From contig NZ_QOHK01000004.1 in the NCBI RefSeq assembly GCF_003319175.1, positions 62,001 through 126,000 of the forward strand: a stretch of 64,000 nucleotides of DNA, written 5' to 3'. This DNA comes from Blastococcus sp. TF02-8 (GTDB taxonomy: Bacteria; Actinomycetota; Actinomycetes; Mycobacteriales; Geodermatophilaceae). Made by a program: the position numbers and the translations under genes. Below are positions 19,301-27,709 of this stretch, piece after piece. Position 1 is the first letter of the stretch. Each line of letters starts with the position of its first letter. A model generated the notes under the pieces. The model saw nothing but the letters and a program-made list of their open reading frames with translations, made no database searches and was not told where the DNA came from.

Positions 19301-20485
19301 TCAGGACGGCAGGCGGAGCGCCACGGTGAGCGCCTCCAGCGCCACCTGCGGCTTCACGTTCTGCTCCAGCGCGCGACGGCAGTCCAGGATCGCGTCGATC
19401 CGGCGCAGCGCCCCCTCGGCGCCGACGCGCCGGGCCAGCTCCTCGGCGTCGGACCGCCGGTCGGGATGGTTCAGCTGCGGCGCCGCGGCACCGGTCGCGT
19501 GCAGCACCAGGGCGTCCCGGTAGAGCCCGGCCAGGTCGACCAGCGCCCGGTCCAGGCTGTCGCGGCCGATGCGGGTGGCCCGCGACTTCTGCCGCTTCTC
19601 CAGCTCCTTGAGCTGGCCGGCCCCGCCGCGCGACGCGGCCACACCGGGCCCGCGCGCGCCGACGCCGAGGCTGTTCTTCAACGCCTCGGTCTCTGCGCTG
19701 TCCAGAGCCTCGGTGGCGGCGTCGGTCTCCTCCTGCGCGGCACCGACCAGGTCGTCGGCGGCGTCGAGGCAGGCGGCCAGCGAGACCAGCCGCAGCGGCA
19801 CGTCCAGGACCGCCTTGCGGGCCATGCGGGCGTCCTCGTCGCGGGCGAGCCGGCGGGCCCGGCCCACGTGCCCGCCGGAGGCCGCGGCCGACCAGGCGGC
19901 CAGCGCCGGGTCCACGCCGTCACGGCGGACGAGCACCTCGGCGATGTCGTCGACCCGTGGCGTGCGCAGGCCCACGACCCGGCACCGGGAGCGGATGGTG
20001 ACCGGGACGTCGTCGGGATGCAGGCTCGGGGCGCAGAGCAGGAACACCGTGCGCGGCGGCGGCTCCTCGATCATCTTGAGGACGGCGTTGGAGGCCGACT
20101 CGGTCATCCGGTCGGCGTCCTCGACGAGCACGACCTGCCAGCGCCCACCGGAGGGCGCGCGTCCCGCGACCCGGATCAGGCCCCGCGCCTCCGCGGCGCC
20201 GATCGAGAGGCCGTCGGGGACGATGACGTGCACGTCGGCGTGCGTGCCGGCCAGCACGGTGCGGCACTCGTGGCAGGTGCCGTCACCGCCGTCCGGGCAC
20301 TGCAGCGCGGCGGCGAAGGCGCGGGCGGCCACGGAGCGGCCGGAACCGGGCGGGCCGGTGAAGAGCCAGGAGTGGGTCATGGCCGCGGGGTCGGCCACGG
20401 CGGCGCGCAGCTCCTCGACGACCGCCGGCTGGCCGATCACCTGCGCCCACACGCCCTCGGCGGGCGCCGTCACCGCCGACGTCAC
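19301..20485 (-). CDS. holB: DNA polymerase III subunit delta'
   Basis: A 394-residue clamp-loader subunit. It has a degenerate P-loop TGPPGSGRSVAA with Arg in place of Lys, as expected for the non-ATPase delta', a zinc module CPDGGDGTCHECRTVL, VEDADRMTESASNALL-like segment ending KMIEEPPP, and a C-terminal helical domain. It works with DnaX and HolA to load the sliding clamp. The GTG start overlaps the thymidylate kinase fusion stop as GTGA. Confidence 0.94.
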   Translation of the reverse strand: MTSAVTAPAEGVWAQVIGQPAVVEELRAAVADPAAMTHSWLFTGPPGSGRSVAARAFAAALQCPDGGDGTCHECRTVLAGTHADVHVIVPDGLSIGAAEARGLIRVAGRAPSGGRWQVVLVEDADRMTESASNAVLKMIEEPPPRTVFLLCAPSLHPDDVPVTIRSRCRVVGLRTPRVDDIAEVLVRRDGVDPALAAWSAAASGGHVGRARRLARDEDARMARKAVLDVPLRLVSLAACLDAADDLVGAAQEETDAATEALDSAETEALKNSLGVGARGPGVAASRGGAGQLKELEKRQKSRATRIGRDSLDRALVDLAGLYRDALVLHATGAAAPQLNHPDRRSDAEELARRVGAEGALRRIDAILDCRRALEQNVKPQVALEALTVALRLPS

Positions 20486-22887
20486 GGGTGCAGCTGCGGG
20501 GTCGTGCCGGTCTGCGCGTGCGGGTGGTGCGTGGCCGTGGCCAGCTCCTGCTCGCGCCGTCGCGGGGACGCCGGAGCGCCGGCCGGCACCGGGAGCGTCT
20601 GCAGGGGCAGCCCGGACAGGAGGTCGGCCACCCGCACCCGGATCTCCGCCGCGATCTCGTCAGGGCTGCGGCGCGCGTCGATCACCAGGTAGCGGTCCGG
20701 CGCTGCCTCGGCCAGGGTCCGGAAGGTCTGCCGCACCCGCTGGTGGAAGTCGAGGGACTCGGACTCCAGCCGGTCCGCCGCCGCCCGGCCGCGGGCCCGG
20801 GCCAGGCCCACCTCGGGCGGCAGGTCGAGCAGGATCGTCAGGTCGGGCTGCAGACCCTGGGTCGCCCACCGGGAGAGCATCCGGACGTCGTCGAGCGGGA
20901 TGGTCCGCCCCGCCCCCTGGTAGGCCAGCGAGCTGTCCACGAACCGGTCGGTGATGACGACCTCGCCGGCGTCGAGCGCGGGGCGGAGCACCTCGTGCAC
21001 GTGCTGGGCCCGGTCGGCGGCGTACAGCATCGCCTCCGCCCGCGGGGCGATGCTGGTCTGCGCCTTGTCCAGGACGACCGACCGGATGACGGCGCCCGGC
21101 GCGGTGGCTCCCGGCTCGAAGGTCTTGCGGGCCACCAGTCCCTCGTCGGTGAGCCACTCCTGCAGCCGGCGCACCTGGGTGGACTTCCCGGCACCCTCCC
21201 CGCCCTCGAACGCGATCAGCACCCCGCCGCCGGCCAGCCGCCGACGGGCGGTGGTGTCGCGGCGCAGCGCGGTGACGACGTCGGCGATCAGCGGGACCGG
21301 CCGGCCGTCGTCCATCTGCCGGTAGGCGAGCACCCCGACGCCGAGCGCGAGCAGTCCTGCGCCGAAGAGCATCAGGCGCTCGCCGGTGACGGTGAAGGCC
21401 ACCTCGCCCAGGTGGATCGTGTGCCGCCGCAGCAGGCCGACCCCGAAGGGCACGACGGCCAGCGAGACGATCAGCGCGGCCCTGACCAGCGACTGGACGA
21501 GGGCGAACGTCCGGCCGCGGATCGCGTCGTCGATCTCGGTGCCGAGCAGGGTGAAGCCGGCGAGGTAGGCGATGCCGGCGAAGAAGCCCATGGCGACGAC
21601 GAGCAGCAGCGCCAGCCACAGCGTGAACGTCCAGGCCAGCAGCAGCAACGCCCCGCCGGCACCGACGATGGCCACGCCGAAGAGCCGTTCGCGGGAGAGG
21701 TCGCGAGCCACGCTCGGGCCGAGGGCGATGCCGATGCCCAGGCCGATGAAGACGGCGCCGAACAGCAGGCCGTACGCCGCCGCGCCGCCGCCGACCGACC
21801 TGGCGAATGCCTGCGCCGTGGCGATCACCACGCCGGCGGCGACGAACGCGCCGGTGATGCCGACGACCAGCCCGCGCACCAGCGGGGTGTGCCCGGCGAA
21901 GGAGAAACCGCTGGTCAGGGACTTGAGGAAGCTCTCCTGGCCGGCCACGGCCCCGGCGGCGCGGCGGCCGCTGATCGAGGGCAGGTTCCAGATGACGACG
22001 GCAGCGACCAGGAAGGTCAGCGCGTTCACGTAGAGCGCCAGGTCCTCCTGGCCCACGTTCGGGAGCACCTCCCCGCTGCGGCCACCGACGGTGTTCAGCA
22101 CCGCGAAGACGATGGCGGCGAGCACCGGGGTGAACCCGTACGTGGTGACCAGGGACAGCTGGTTGGCCGGCTCCATCTGGTCCTTGCGCAGCATGTTCGG
22201 GACCGCGGCGTCCTTCGCCGGGATCCAGAACAGGCTGATCGCCTCGATGAGGAACTGGGCGACGAACAGCCAGACGAGATCGCCGACGATCGGGATCGAG
22301 GCGAACAGGCCGAACCGGAGGACGTCAGAGACGACCATCGTCTTGCGCCGGTCGAACCGGTCCGCGAAGGCCCCGGCCAGCGGGCCCAGCACGATGGCCG
22401 GGAGCAGCCGGAACGCGAGCACGCCGCCGAGGGCGAAGTTGGCCGCGTAGCCGTCGACCAGCGTCGTCGCGGTCGCGGTGATGGCGAGCAGGCCGAGCCA
22501 GTCGCCGAAGCTCGACAGGGCCATCGACATCCAGAGCTTGCGGAAGTCGCGGACGCGCAGCACGGCGCGGATCTTGGCCACGAGCCCGACCGCACCGGCG
22601 CCGTCGGGGTGCTCGGCGGAATCCTCGGTCAGCTCGCCCAGCGGCGCGGCGGCATCCGGCGGGACCGGCGTCCCGGCCGGCGGCAGCCCGTCACCCGCTG
22701 CGGGCCCGGCCACGGGGGCACCACCCTCGGACCCCTCGTTCGGGGGCACCGGTGGCGTCGGGTCGGCCGGAATCGCGAGCTCCTCGGGTCGATGGTCACC
22801 GGGACGGAGCAGGCCCCGGCGGGGCAACGGTACCGGGCGGTCGTGACGATTCAGGGCGTTCGTCGCCCGCGAGGGGCAAACGGTCAC
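20482..22887 (-). CDS. tmk: MFS-domain/thymidylate kinase fusion protein
   Basis: An 801-residue two-domain protein. After a Pro-rich tail (1-95), residues about 105-540 form an MFS-like module with roughly twelve hydrophobic segments and the A-motif-like FADRFDRRKTMVV. Residues about 560-770 are a complete thymidylate kinase: P-loop FEGGEGAGKSTQ, DRFVDSSLAYQGAGR, and a Lid ARGRAAADRLE. It phosphorylates dTMP to dTDP; the transporter half has no known role, although similar fusions occur in Streptomyces and Frankia. The GTG at 22887 follows GGAGGG about 12 bases upstream. It is coupled to holB by overlap. Confidence 0.92.
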   Translation of the reverse strand: MTVCPSRATNALNRHDRPVPLPRRGLLRPGDHRPEELAIPADPTPPVPPNEGSEGGAPVAGPAAGDGLPPAGTPVPPDAAAPLGELTEDSAEHPDGAGAVGLVAKIRAVLRVRDFRKLWMSMALSSFGDWLGLLAITATATTLVDGYAANFALGGVLAFRLLPAIVLGPLAGAFADRFDRRKTMVVSDVLRFGLFASIPIVGDLVWLFVAQFLIEAISLFWIPAKDAAVPNMLRKDQMEPANQLSLVTTYGFTPVLAAIVFAVLNTVGGRSGEVLPNVGQEDLALYVNALTFLVAAVVIWNLPSISGRRAAGAVAGQESFLKSLTSGFSFAGHTPLVRGLVVGITGAFVAAGVVIATAQAFARSVGGGAAAYGLLFGAVFIGLGIGIALGPSVARDLSRERLFGVAIVGAGGALLLLAWTFTLWLALLLVVAMGFFAGIAYLAGFTLLGTEIDDAIRGRTFALVQSLVRAALIVSLAVVPFGVGLLRRHTIHLGEVAFTVTGERLMLFGAGLLALGVGVLAYRQMDDGRPVPLIADVVTALRRDTTARRRLAGGGVLIAFEGGEGAGKSTQVRRLQEWLTDEGLVARKTFEPGATAPGAVIRSVVLDKAQTSIAPRAEAMLYAADRAQHVHEVLRPALDAGEVVITDRFVDSSLAYQGAGRTIPLDDVRMLSRWATQGLQPDLTILLDLPPEVGLARARGRAAADRLESESLDFHQRVRQTFRTLAEAAPDRYLVIDARRSPDEIAAEIRVRVADLLSGLPLQTLPVPAGAPASPRRREQELATATHHPHAQTGTTPQLHP

Positions 22888-22906
22888 CCATGGGTCACCC
22901 TCCGCC

Positions 22907-22912
22907 TAGCGT
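22907..22912 (+). promoter_or_regulatory. -10 hexamer TAGCGT, leaderless promoter
   Basis: TAGCGT lies 7 bases before the GTG at 22920; no ribosome-binding site is present. Confidence 0.55.
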
Positions 22913-22919
22913 TGGTGAC

Positions 22920-23705
22920 GTGACGCCGACGAGCGATGCCTGGCAGCCCGGCAACTACCTGCGGTTCGCCGGGGAGCGGGCCCGACCGTTCGTCGAGCTG
23001 ATGGCCCGGGTCGACGCCGAGGCGCCGCGCACCGTGGTCGATCTCGGGTGCGGCGAGGGATCGCTGACGGCGTCCCTGGCCGCGCGCTGGCCGGAGGCAC
23101 GCGTCACCGGGATCGACTCCTCCCCCGAGATGCTGGCCGCCGCGTCGACCGTCCCCGGCGTCCGCTTCGAGCTGGGCGACGTCGCCCGGTGGATGCCCGA
23201 CGAGCCGGTCGACGTCGTCGTGAGCAACGCCGTCCTGCACTGGGTGCCCGGGCACGCGGAGCTCATGGCGCGCTGGGCCGGGGCGTTGCCGCCCGGCGGG
23301 TGGCTCGCCGTCCAGGTGCCGGGCAACTTCCGCGCGCCCACGCATGCGCTGCTCGCCGCGCTGTGCCGCTCCCCCGAGTGGGCCGATCGGCTGGCCGAGG
23401 TCGCGCCGGCCCCGGACACCGTCCTCGAGCCGACCGGGTACGCGGAGGTGCTCGCCGGCGCGGGGCTCGTGCCCGACGTCTGGGAGACGACCTACCTGCA
23501 CGTGCTCACCGGCGAGGACCCGGTGCTCGCCTGGGTCCGCTCGACCGTGCTGCGCCCGGTCCTGGCCCGACTGGCGGACGAGGACGCCGCGCGGTTCACC
23601 TCCCGGTACGCAGCCGTGCTGCGGGAGGCCTATCCGCCGCGGCCCGACGGGACGACGCTGCTGCCCTTCCGGCGGGTCTTCGCCGTCGGCGCCCGCCCGG
23701 CCTGA
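22920..23705 (+). CDS. tam: Trans-aconitate 2-methyltransferase-like SAM methyltransferase
   Basis: A 261-residue class I methyltransferase. Motif I is VVDLGCGEGSLTASL (about 40-54), the acidic residue follows in GIDSSPEML, and VVSNAVLHWVPGH matches the Tam family's post-motif II segment, as do NFRAPTH and YLHVLTGEDPVLAWV. The likely substrate is trans-aconitate, a side product of aconitase. Symbol assigned by motif resemblance only. The GTG is 7 bases after TAGCGT, consistent with leaderless mRNA. Confidence 0.85.
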   Translation: MTPTSDAWQPGNYLRFAGERARPFVELMARVDAEAPRTVVDLGCGEGSLTASLAARWPEARVTGIDSSPEMLAAASTVPGVRFELGDVARWMPDEPVDVVVSNAVLHWVPGHAELMARWAGALPPGGWLAVQVPGNFRAPTHALLAALCRSPEWADRLAEVAPAPDTVLEPTGYAEVLAGAGLVPDVWETTYLHVLTGEDPVLAWVRSTVLRPVLARLADEDAARFTSRYAAVLREAYPPRPDGTTLLPFRRVFAVGARPA

Positions 23706-23718
23706 CGCGGGATCCCGG

Positions 23719-24474
23719 TCAGCGAGGGGTGAGCCGGTAGGCGTGGGTGCGGTAGGGCAGCTCGAGCTCCTGCCGCCCGCGGGTGTCGGGGTGCTCGGCG
23801 AGCAGCTGCCGGATCCCGCCCAGGAACTCCGCGCGGCGGGCGTCGTCCATGAGCGCCACGTAGCTGCGGGTGGCGATGCCGCCGACGACCTCCTCGGGGG
23901 CCGCGCGCTGGACGATGCCGGACTCCTGGAGCCGCACCTCGGCGCGGAGTTCCGTGGCGAGACGGTCCACGACCCCCTGGTCGGCCTCGTGCCCGCGGGC
24001 CTCGTCGTCGAGGAGCTCCTCGAGGGCGGCGAGCCACGGCACTCGGTCGTCCCGGGTGTTCCAGACCAGACCGACGACCCCGGTGGGCCGCAGCACGCGG
24101 CGGAGCTCCCGGGCGGCAGGGACGGGGTCGAACCAGTGGGCGGCCTGGCCGGCCACCACCGCGTCGACCGAGGCGTCCCCGACCGGGAGCGACTCGGCCG
24201 TCCCCACCGCCGTCGGGACCGCCGGGAGGCGCGCCTCCAGCTCGGCCAGCATCTCCGGGGAGGGGTCGACCGCCCGCACGCGGTGCCCCTGGTCCAGGAC
24301 GACCTGGCTGAGCAACCCCGTCCCGGCGCCGACGTCGAGCACGTCGAGGGGGCGGTCCCCGAGCAGGAAGGCCACCGCGTCGGCCGGATAGCCGGGACGC
24401 AGCCGCGCGTAGCCGGCGGCGACCGACCCGAACGAGCGCGCGCGAGCCCACATCGCGTCGTCCGGGACGGTCAC
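23719..24474 (-). CDS. Class I SAM-dependent methyltransferase
   Basis: A 251-residue methyltransferase of the Methyltransf_11 type: motif I VLDVGAGTGLLSQ, acidic AVDPSPEM, and AVVAGQAAHWFDP in motif IV. Substrate unknown; yeast TMT1/ubiE-like relatives act on small acids or quinones. It starts with GTG 4 bases after the topA stop and so may be co-transcribed with topA. It converges on tam with a 13-base gap containing GGGATCCC. Confidence 0.87.
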   Translation of the reverse strand: MTVPDDAMWARARSFGSVAAGYARLRPGYPADAVAFLLGDRPLDVLDVGAGTGLLSQVVLDQGHRVRAVDPSPEMLAELEARLPAVPTAVGTAESLPVGDASVDAVVAGQAAHWFDPVPAARELRRVLRPTGVVGLVWNTRDDRVPWLAALEELLDDEARGHEADQGVVDRLATELRAEVRLQESGIVQRAAPEEVVGGIATRSYVALMDDARRAEFLGGIRQLLAEHPDTRGRQELELPYRTHAYRLTPR

Positions 24475-24478
24475 CGGG

Positions 24479-27334
24479 TCAGCCGGCCGACACGGGGTCG
24501 GCGGCCTTCTTCGCAGTGGTCTTCTTGGCCGCCGTCGTCTTGGCGGTGGTCTTCTTGGCCGCGGTCTTCTTCGCCGTCGTCTTCTTCGCGGCCTTCTTCT
24601 TCTTGGCCGGGCCTGCGGCCCGGCGGTCGGCCAGCAGCTCGGCGGCGCGCTCGATGGTGATCGACTCGACGTCGTCGCCCTTGCGCAGGCTGGCGTTGGT
24701 CTCGCCGTCGGTCACGTACGGGCCGAACCGGCCCTCGCGCACGGTGACCACGCCCTGGGTGACCGGGTCGGGACCGAGCTCCTTGAGCGGCGCCTTCGCC
24801 GCGGCACGGCCGCGCTGCTTGGGCTGGGCGAAGATCGCCAGCGCCTCGTCCAGCGTGGTCGTGAAGAGCTTGTCCTCGCTGTCGAGCGACCGCGAGTCGG
24901 TGCCCTTCTTCAGATAGGGCCCGTAGCGGCCGTTCAGCGCCTGGATCTCCTCGCCGTCCGGTGCGGTACCGACGGTCCGGGGCAGGGTCAGCAGCTTGAG
25001 CGCGTCCTCGAGGGTGACCGTCTCCGGCGACATCGAGGAGAACAGGCTCGCGGTGCGCGGCGACTCCTTGCTGTCCTCGGGGACGACGGTGGTCACGTAC
25101 GGGCCGTAACGGCCGGCCTTGACCACGATCGGGTGCCCGGACTCCGGGTCGGTCCCGAGCTCCCGGTCGCCCGAGGGCGCCTCGAGCAGCTCGCGCACCC
25201 TCTCGGTGGTCAGCTCGTCGGGCGCGAGGTCCTCGGGGATGCTGACCCGCGCACCCTCCTCGCCGCCGGCCTGCAGGTACGGGCCGTAGCGGCCGACCCG
25301 GACCACGACCGGCTTGCCGTCGGGTGAGGTGGCCTGCAGCGGGATCGAGTTGATGCCGCGGGCGTCGATCTCCTCCAGCCGCTGGCCGATGACCTGCTTG
25401 AGGCCACCGGACTGCGCGATGGCACCGGCGTGCCGGCCCTCGCCGCCGAAGTAGAACTCGGTCAGCCAGTCGACCCGGCCCAGGGTGCCGCCGGCGATCT
25501 CGTCGAGCTCCTCCTCCAGCGAGGCGGTGAAGTCGTAGTCGACGAGCTGCGCGAAGTGCTGCTCCAGCAGGTTGGTGACGGCGAACGCGATGAAGGAGGG
25601 CACCAGCGCGTTGCCCTTCTTCCAGACGTACCCGCGGTCCTGGATGGTCTGCATGATCGAGGCGAAGGTCGACGGCCGGCCGATGCCCAGCTCCTCCAGC
25701 CGCGCGACCAGGCTCGGCTCGGTGTAGCGCGACGGCGGCTGGGTGGTGTGCCCCTTGGCGTCGAGCGCCTGCGTGTCCAGCTGCTGCCCGCGCTCCAGGC
25801 GGGGCAGCCGGCGCTCGGCGTCGTCGCTGCCGTGGTCGTCGTCGCCGTCCTTCTGCGCGCCCTCGTCGCGGGACTCGACGTAGGCGCGGAGGAAGCCGGG
25901 GAACGTGATGGTGCGGCCGCTGGCGGTGAACTCCACGGCCTCGTCGGTGCTGCTGCGCCCGGCGAGCCGGACGCTGACCGTCTGGCCCACGGCGTCGGCC
26001 ATCTGCGAGGCCACCGTGCGCTGCCAGATCAGCTCGTAGAGCCGGAACTCGTCGCGGGCGAGGCCCGAGGCGAGCTGCCCCGGGGTGCGGAAGCTGTCAC
26101 CGGCGGGACGGATCGCCTCGTGCGCCTCCTGGGCGCCCTTGGCCTTCTTGGCGTAGCGGCGGGCCTCGGCCGGGACGTAGGCGTCGCCGTACAGCTCGCG
26201 GGCCTGCTGCCGGGCGGCGTTGATGGCCTCCTGCGACAGGTTCGTCGAGTCTGTACGCATGTAGGTGATGTGGCCGTTCTCGTACAGCCGCTGGGCCACC
26301 CGCATGGTCTGCGCCGAGGACCAGCCGAGCTTGCGGCCGGCCTCCATCTGCAGCGTGGAGGTGGTGAAGGGGGCGTACGGACGACGCCGGTAGGGCTTCT
26401 CGTCGACCCGGCTGACGGTGACCTGGCGGCCCTCGAGCCGCGCCGCCAGGCCGCGGGCGCCGGCCTCGTCGAGGTGGACGACGTCACCGGTGACGCGACC
26501 GGTCGCGGCGTCGAAGTCCTTGCCGGTGGCCACCCGGCTGTCGTCGACGCTGACCAGCTTGGCGCGGACCGTCGTCGGCTCGCCCTCGTCGGCGCCGGCG
26601 GCCTTGCCGGGGACGGCGAAGGTGCCCTCCAGCGACCAGTAGTCGGCGGAGTGGAAGTTCATCCGCTCCCGCTCGCGCTCCACGACGATGCGGGTGGCGA
26701 CGGACTGGACGCGGCCGGCCGAGAGCTTGGGCAGGACCTTCTTCCAGAGGACCGGGCTGACCTCGTAGCCGTAGAGGCGGTCGAGGATGCGGCGGGTCTC
26801 CTGGGCGTCGACCAGGTGCGTGTCGAGCTCGCGGGGGTTGGCGACGGCGCGGGCGATCGCCTCGGGGGTGATCTCGTGGAAGACCATCCGGCGCACCGGG
26901 ACGCGCGGCTTGAGGGTGTCGATGAGGTGCCACGCGATGGCCTCGCCCTCGCGGTCCTCGTCTGTCGCGAGGTAGATCTCGCTGGCGTTCTTGACCAGCT
27001 GCTTGAGGCGGGTGACCTGCTGCTTGCGGTCGGGGCTGACCACGTAGAGCGGCTCGAAGGAGTTGTCGACGTCGACCCCGAGGCGCGCCCACGCCGCGCC
27101 CTTGTGCTCGGCCGGGACGTCCGCGGCATTGCGGGGGAGGTCGCGGATGTGCCCGACGCTGGCCTCGACGACGTAGCCGCTGCCCAGGTAGCCGGCGATC
27201 TTGTTCGCCTTGGTGGGCGACTCGACGATGACCAGCGGCCTGCCGCCGGACGCTGCCGAGCCCCGGCGGGCGGGCGTCGTGGTGGCGCCGTCCGTCGTCG
27301 GGTCGGTCTCGGTCTGCGTGGTCTTCGTGGGCAC
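24479..27334 (-). CDS. topA: DNA topoisomerase I
   Basis: A 951-residue type IA topoisomerase. The TOPRIM domain begins VIVESPTKANKIAGYLG and contains DEDREGEAIAWH; the active-site Tyr lies in YMRTDSTNLS. Zinc fingers are absent; instead there are four C-terminal repeats with GRYGPYL/V-type motifs, followed by a Lys-Ala-Thr tail (KKTTAKK units) as in mycobacterial TopA, where the basic tail aids strand passage. It relaxes negative supercoils. The GTG at 27334 has AGGAG 4 bases upstream. Confidence 0.97.
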   Translation of the reverse strand: MPTKTTQTETDPTTDGATTTPARRGSAASGGRPLVIVESPTKANKIAGYLGSGYVVEASVGHIRDLPRNAADVPAEHKGAAWARLGVDVDNSFEPLYVVSPDRKQQVTRLKQLVKNASEIYLATDEDREGEAIAWHLIDTLKPRVPVRRMVFHEITPEAIARAVANPRELDTHLVDAQETRRILDRLYGYEVSPVLWKKVLPKLSAGRVQSVATRIVVERERERMNFHSADYWSLEGTFAVPGKAAGADEGEPTTVRAKLVSVDDSRVATGKDFDAATGRVTGDVVHLDEAGARGLAARLEGRQVTVSRVDEKPYRRRPYAPFTTSTLQMEAGRKLGWSSAQTMRVAQRLYENGHITYMRTDSTNLSQEAINAARQQARELYGDAYVPAEARRYAKKAKGAQEAHEAIRPAGDSFRTPGQLASGLARDEFRLYELIWQRTVASQMADAVGQTVSVRLAGRSSTDEAVEFTASGRTITFPGFLRAYVESRDEGAQKDGDDDHGSDDAERRLPRLERGQQLDTQALDAKGHTTQPPSRYTEPSLVARLEELGIGRPSTFASIMQTIQDRGYVWKKGNALVPSFIAFAVTNLLEQHFAQLVDYDFTASLEEELDEIAGGTLGRVDWLTEFYFGGEGRHAGAIAQSGGLKQVIGQRLEEIDARGINSIPLQATSPDGKPVVVRVGRYGPYLQAGGEEGARVSIPEDLAPDELTTERVRELLEAPSGDRELGTDPESGHPIVVKAGRYGPYVTTVVPEDSKESPRTASLFSSMSPETVTLEDALKLLTLPRTVGTAPDGEEIQALNGRYGPYLKKGTDSRSLDSEDKLFTTTLDEALAIFAQPKQRGRAAAKAPLKELGPDPVTQGVVTVREGRFGPYVTDGETNASLRKGDDVESITIERAAELLADRRAAGPAKKKKAAKKTTAKKTAAKKTTAKTTAAKKTTAKKAADPVSAG

Positions 27335-27709
27335 GGGACTCCTGTCGGTGGTGCTGAGATGGTGCGGGCGCGGCGCTCCTGCCCGGGCACGGGAGCCCGG
27401 CGCGTCGGCCCCGGGGTCCGGGACCGGTCGGGCGCCACCGCGGAACGCCCCTCGGCGGGCCACGGTAAGCCACCCCTGCACCGGGGCGCCGACCGCGACC
27501 CTCCGTGGGCGCGCCGTCACCCCGACCAACGAGGATGCTGCGCCGGTGTTCCCGCAGTCGGTAGTGCACGTCCCGCCAAGGGGTGGGTCGGCATGCACCT
27601 CGGGCGCCACCTGGGCGGTTGCCCTTCCACAGTGCCGGCCGCCGTCCACAGCATGCCGGCGGCGGTCCTCCGGACCGCCGTCCGCCGCGAGGATCGCCGC
27701 GTGGACCGG
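27335..27709. other. 375-bp non-coding region between topA and the H+-pyrophosphatase gene
   Basis: No coding signal fits: all open frames are short and low in codon bias. It should hold the topA promoter and the end of the pyrophosphatase transcript. A hairpin at 27660-27680 and two GTCCACAG/TTCCACAG-type direct repeats near 27628-27650 are the only structures seen. In mycobacteria a cold-shock gene is near this position; none is present here. Confidence 0.6.
27660..27680 (-). terminator. Terminator of the H+-pyrophosphatase gene
   Basis: CGGCGGTCC (27660-27668) pairs with GGACCGCCG (27672-27680) around a 3-base loop, about 30 bases beyond the stop on the minus strand. Confidence 0.6.
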
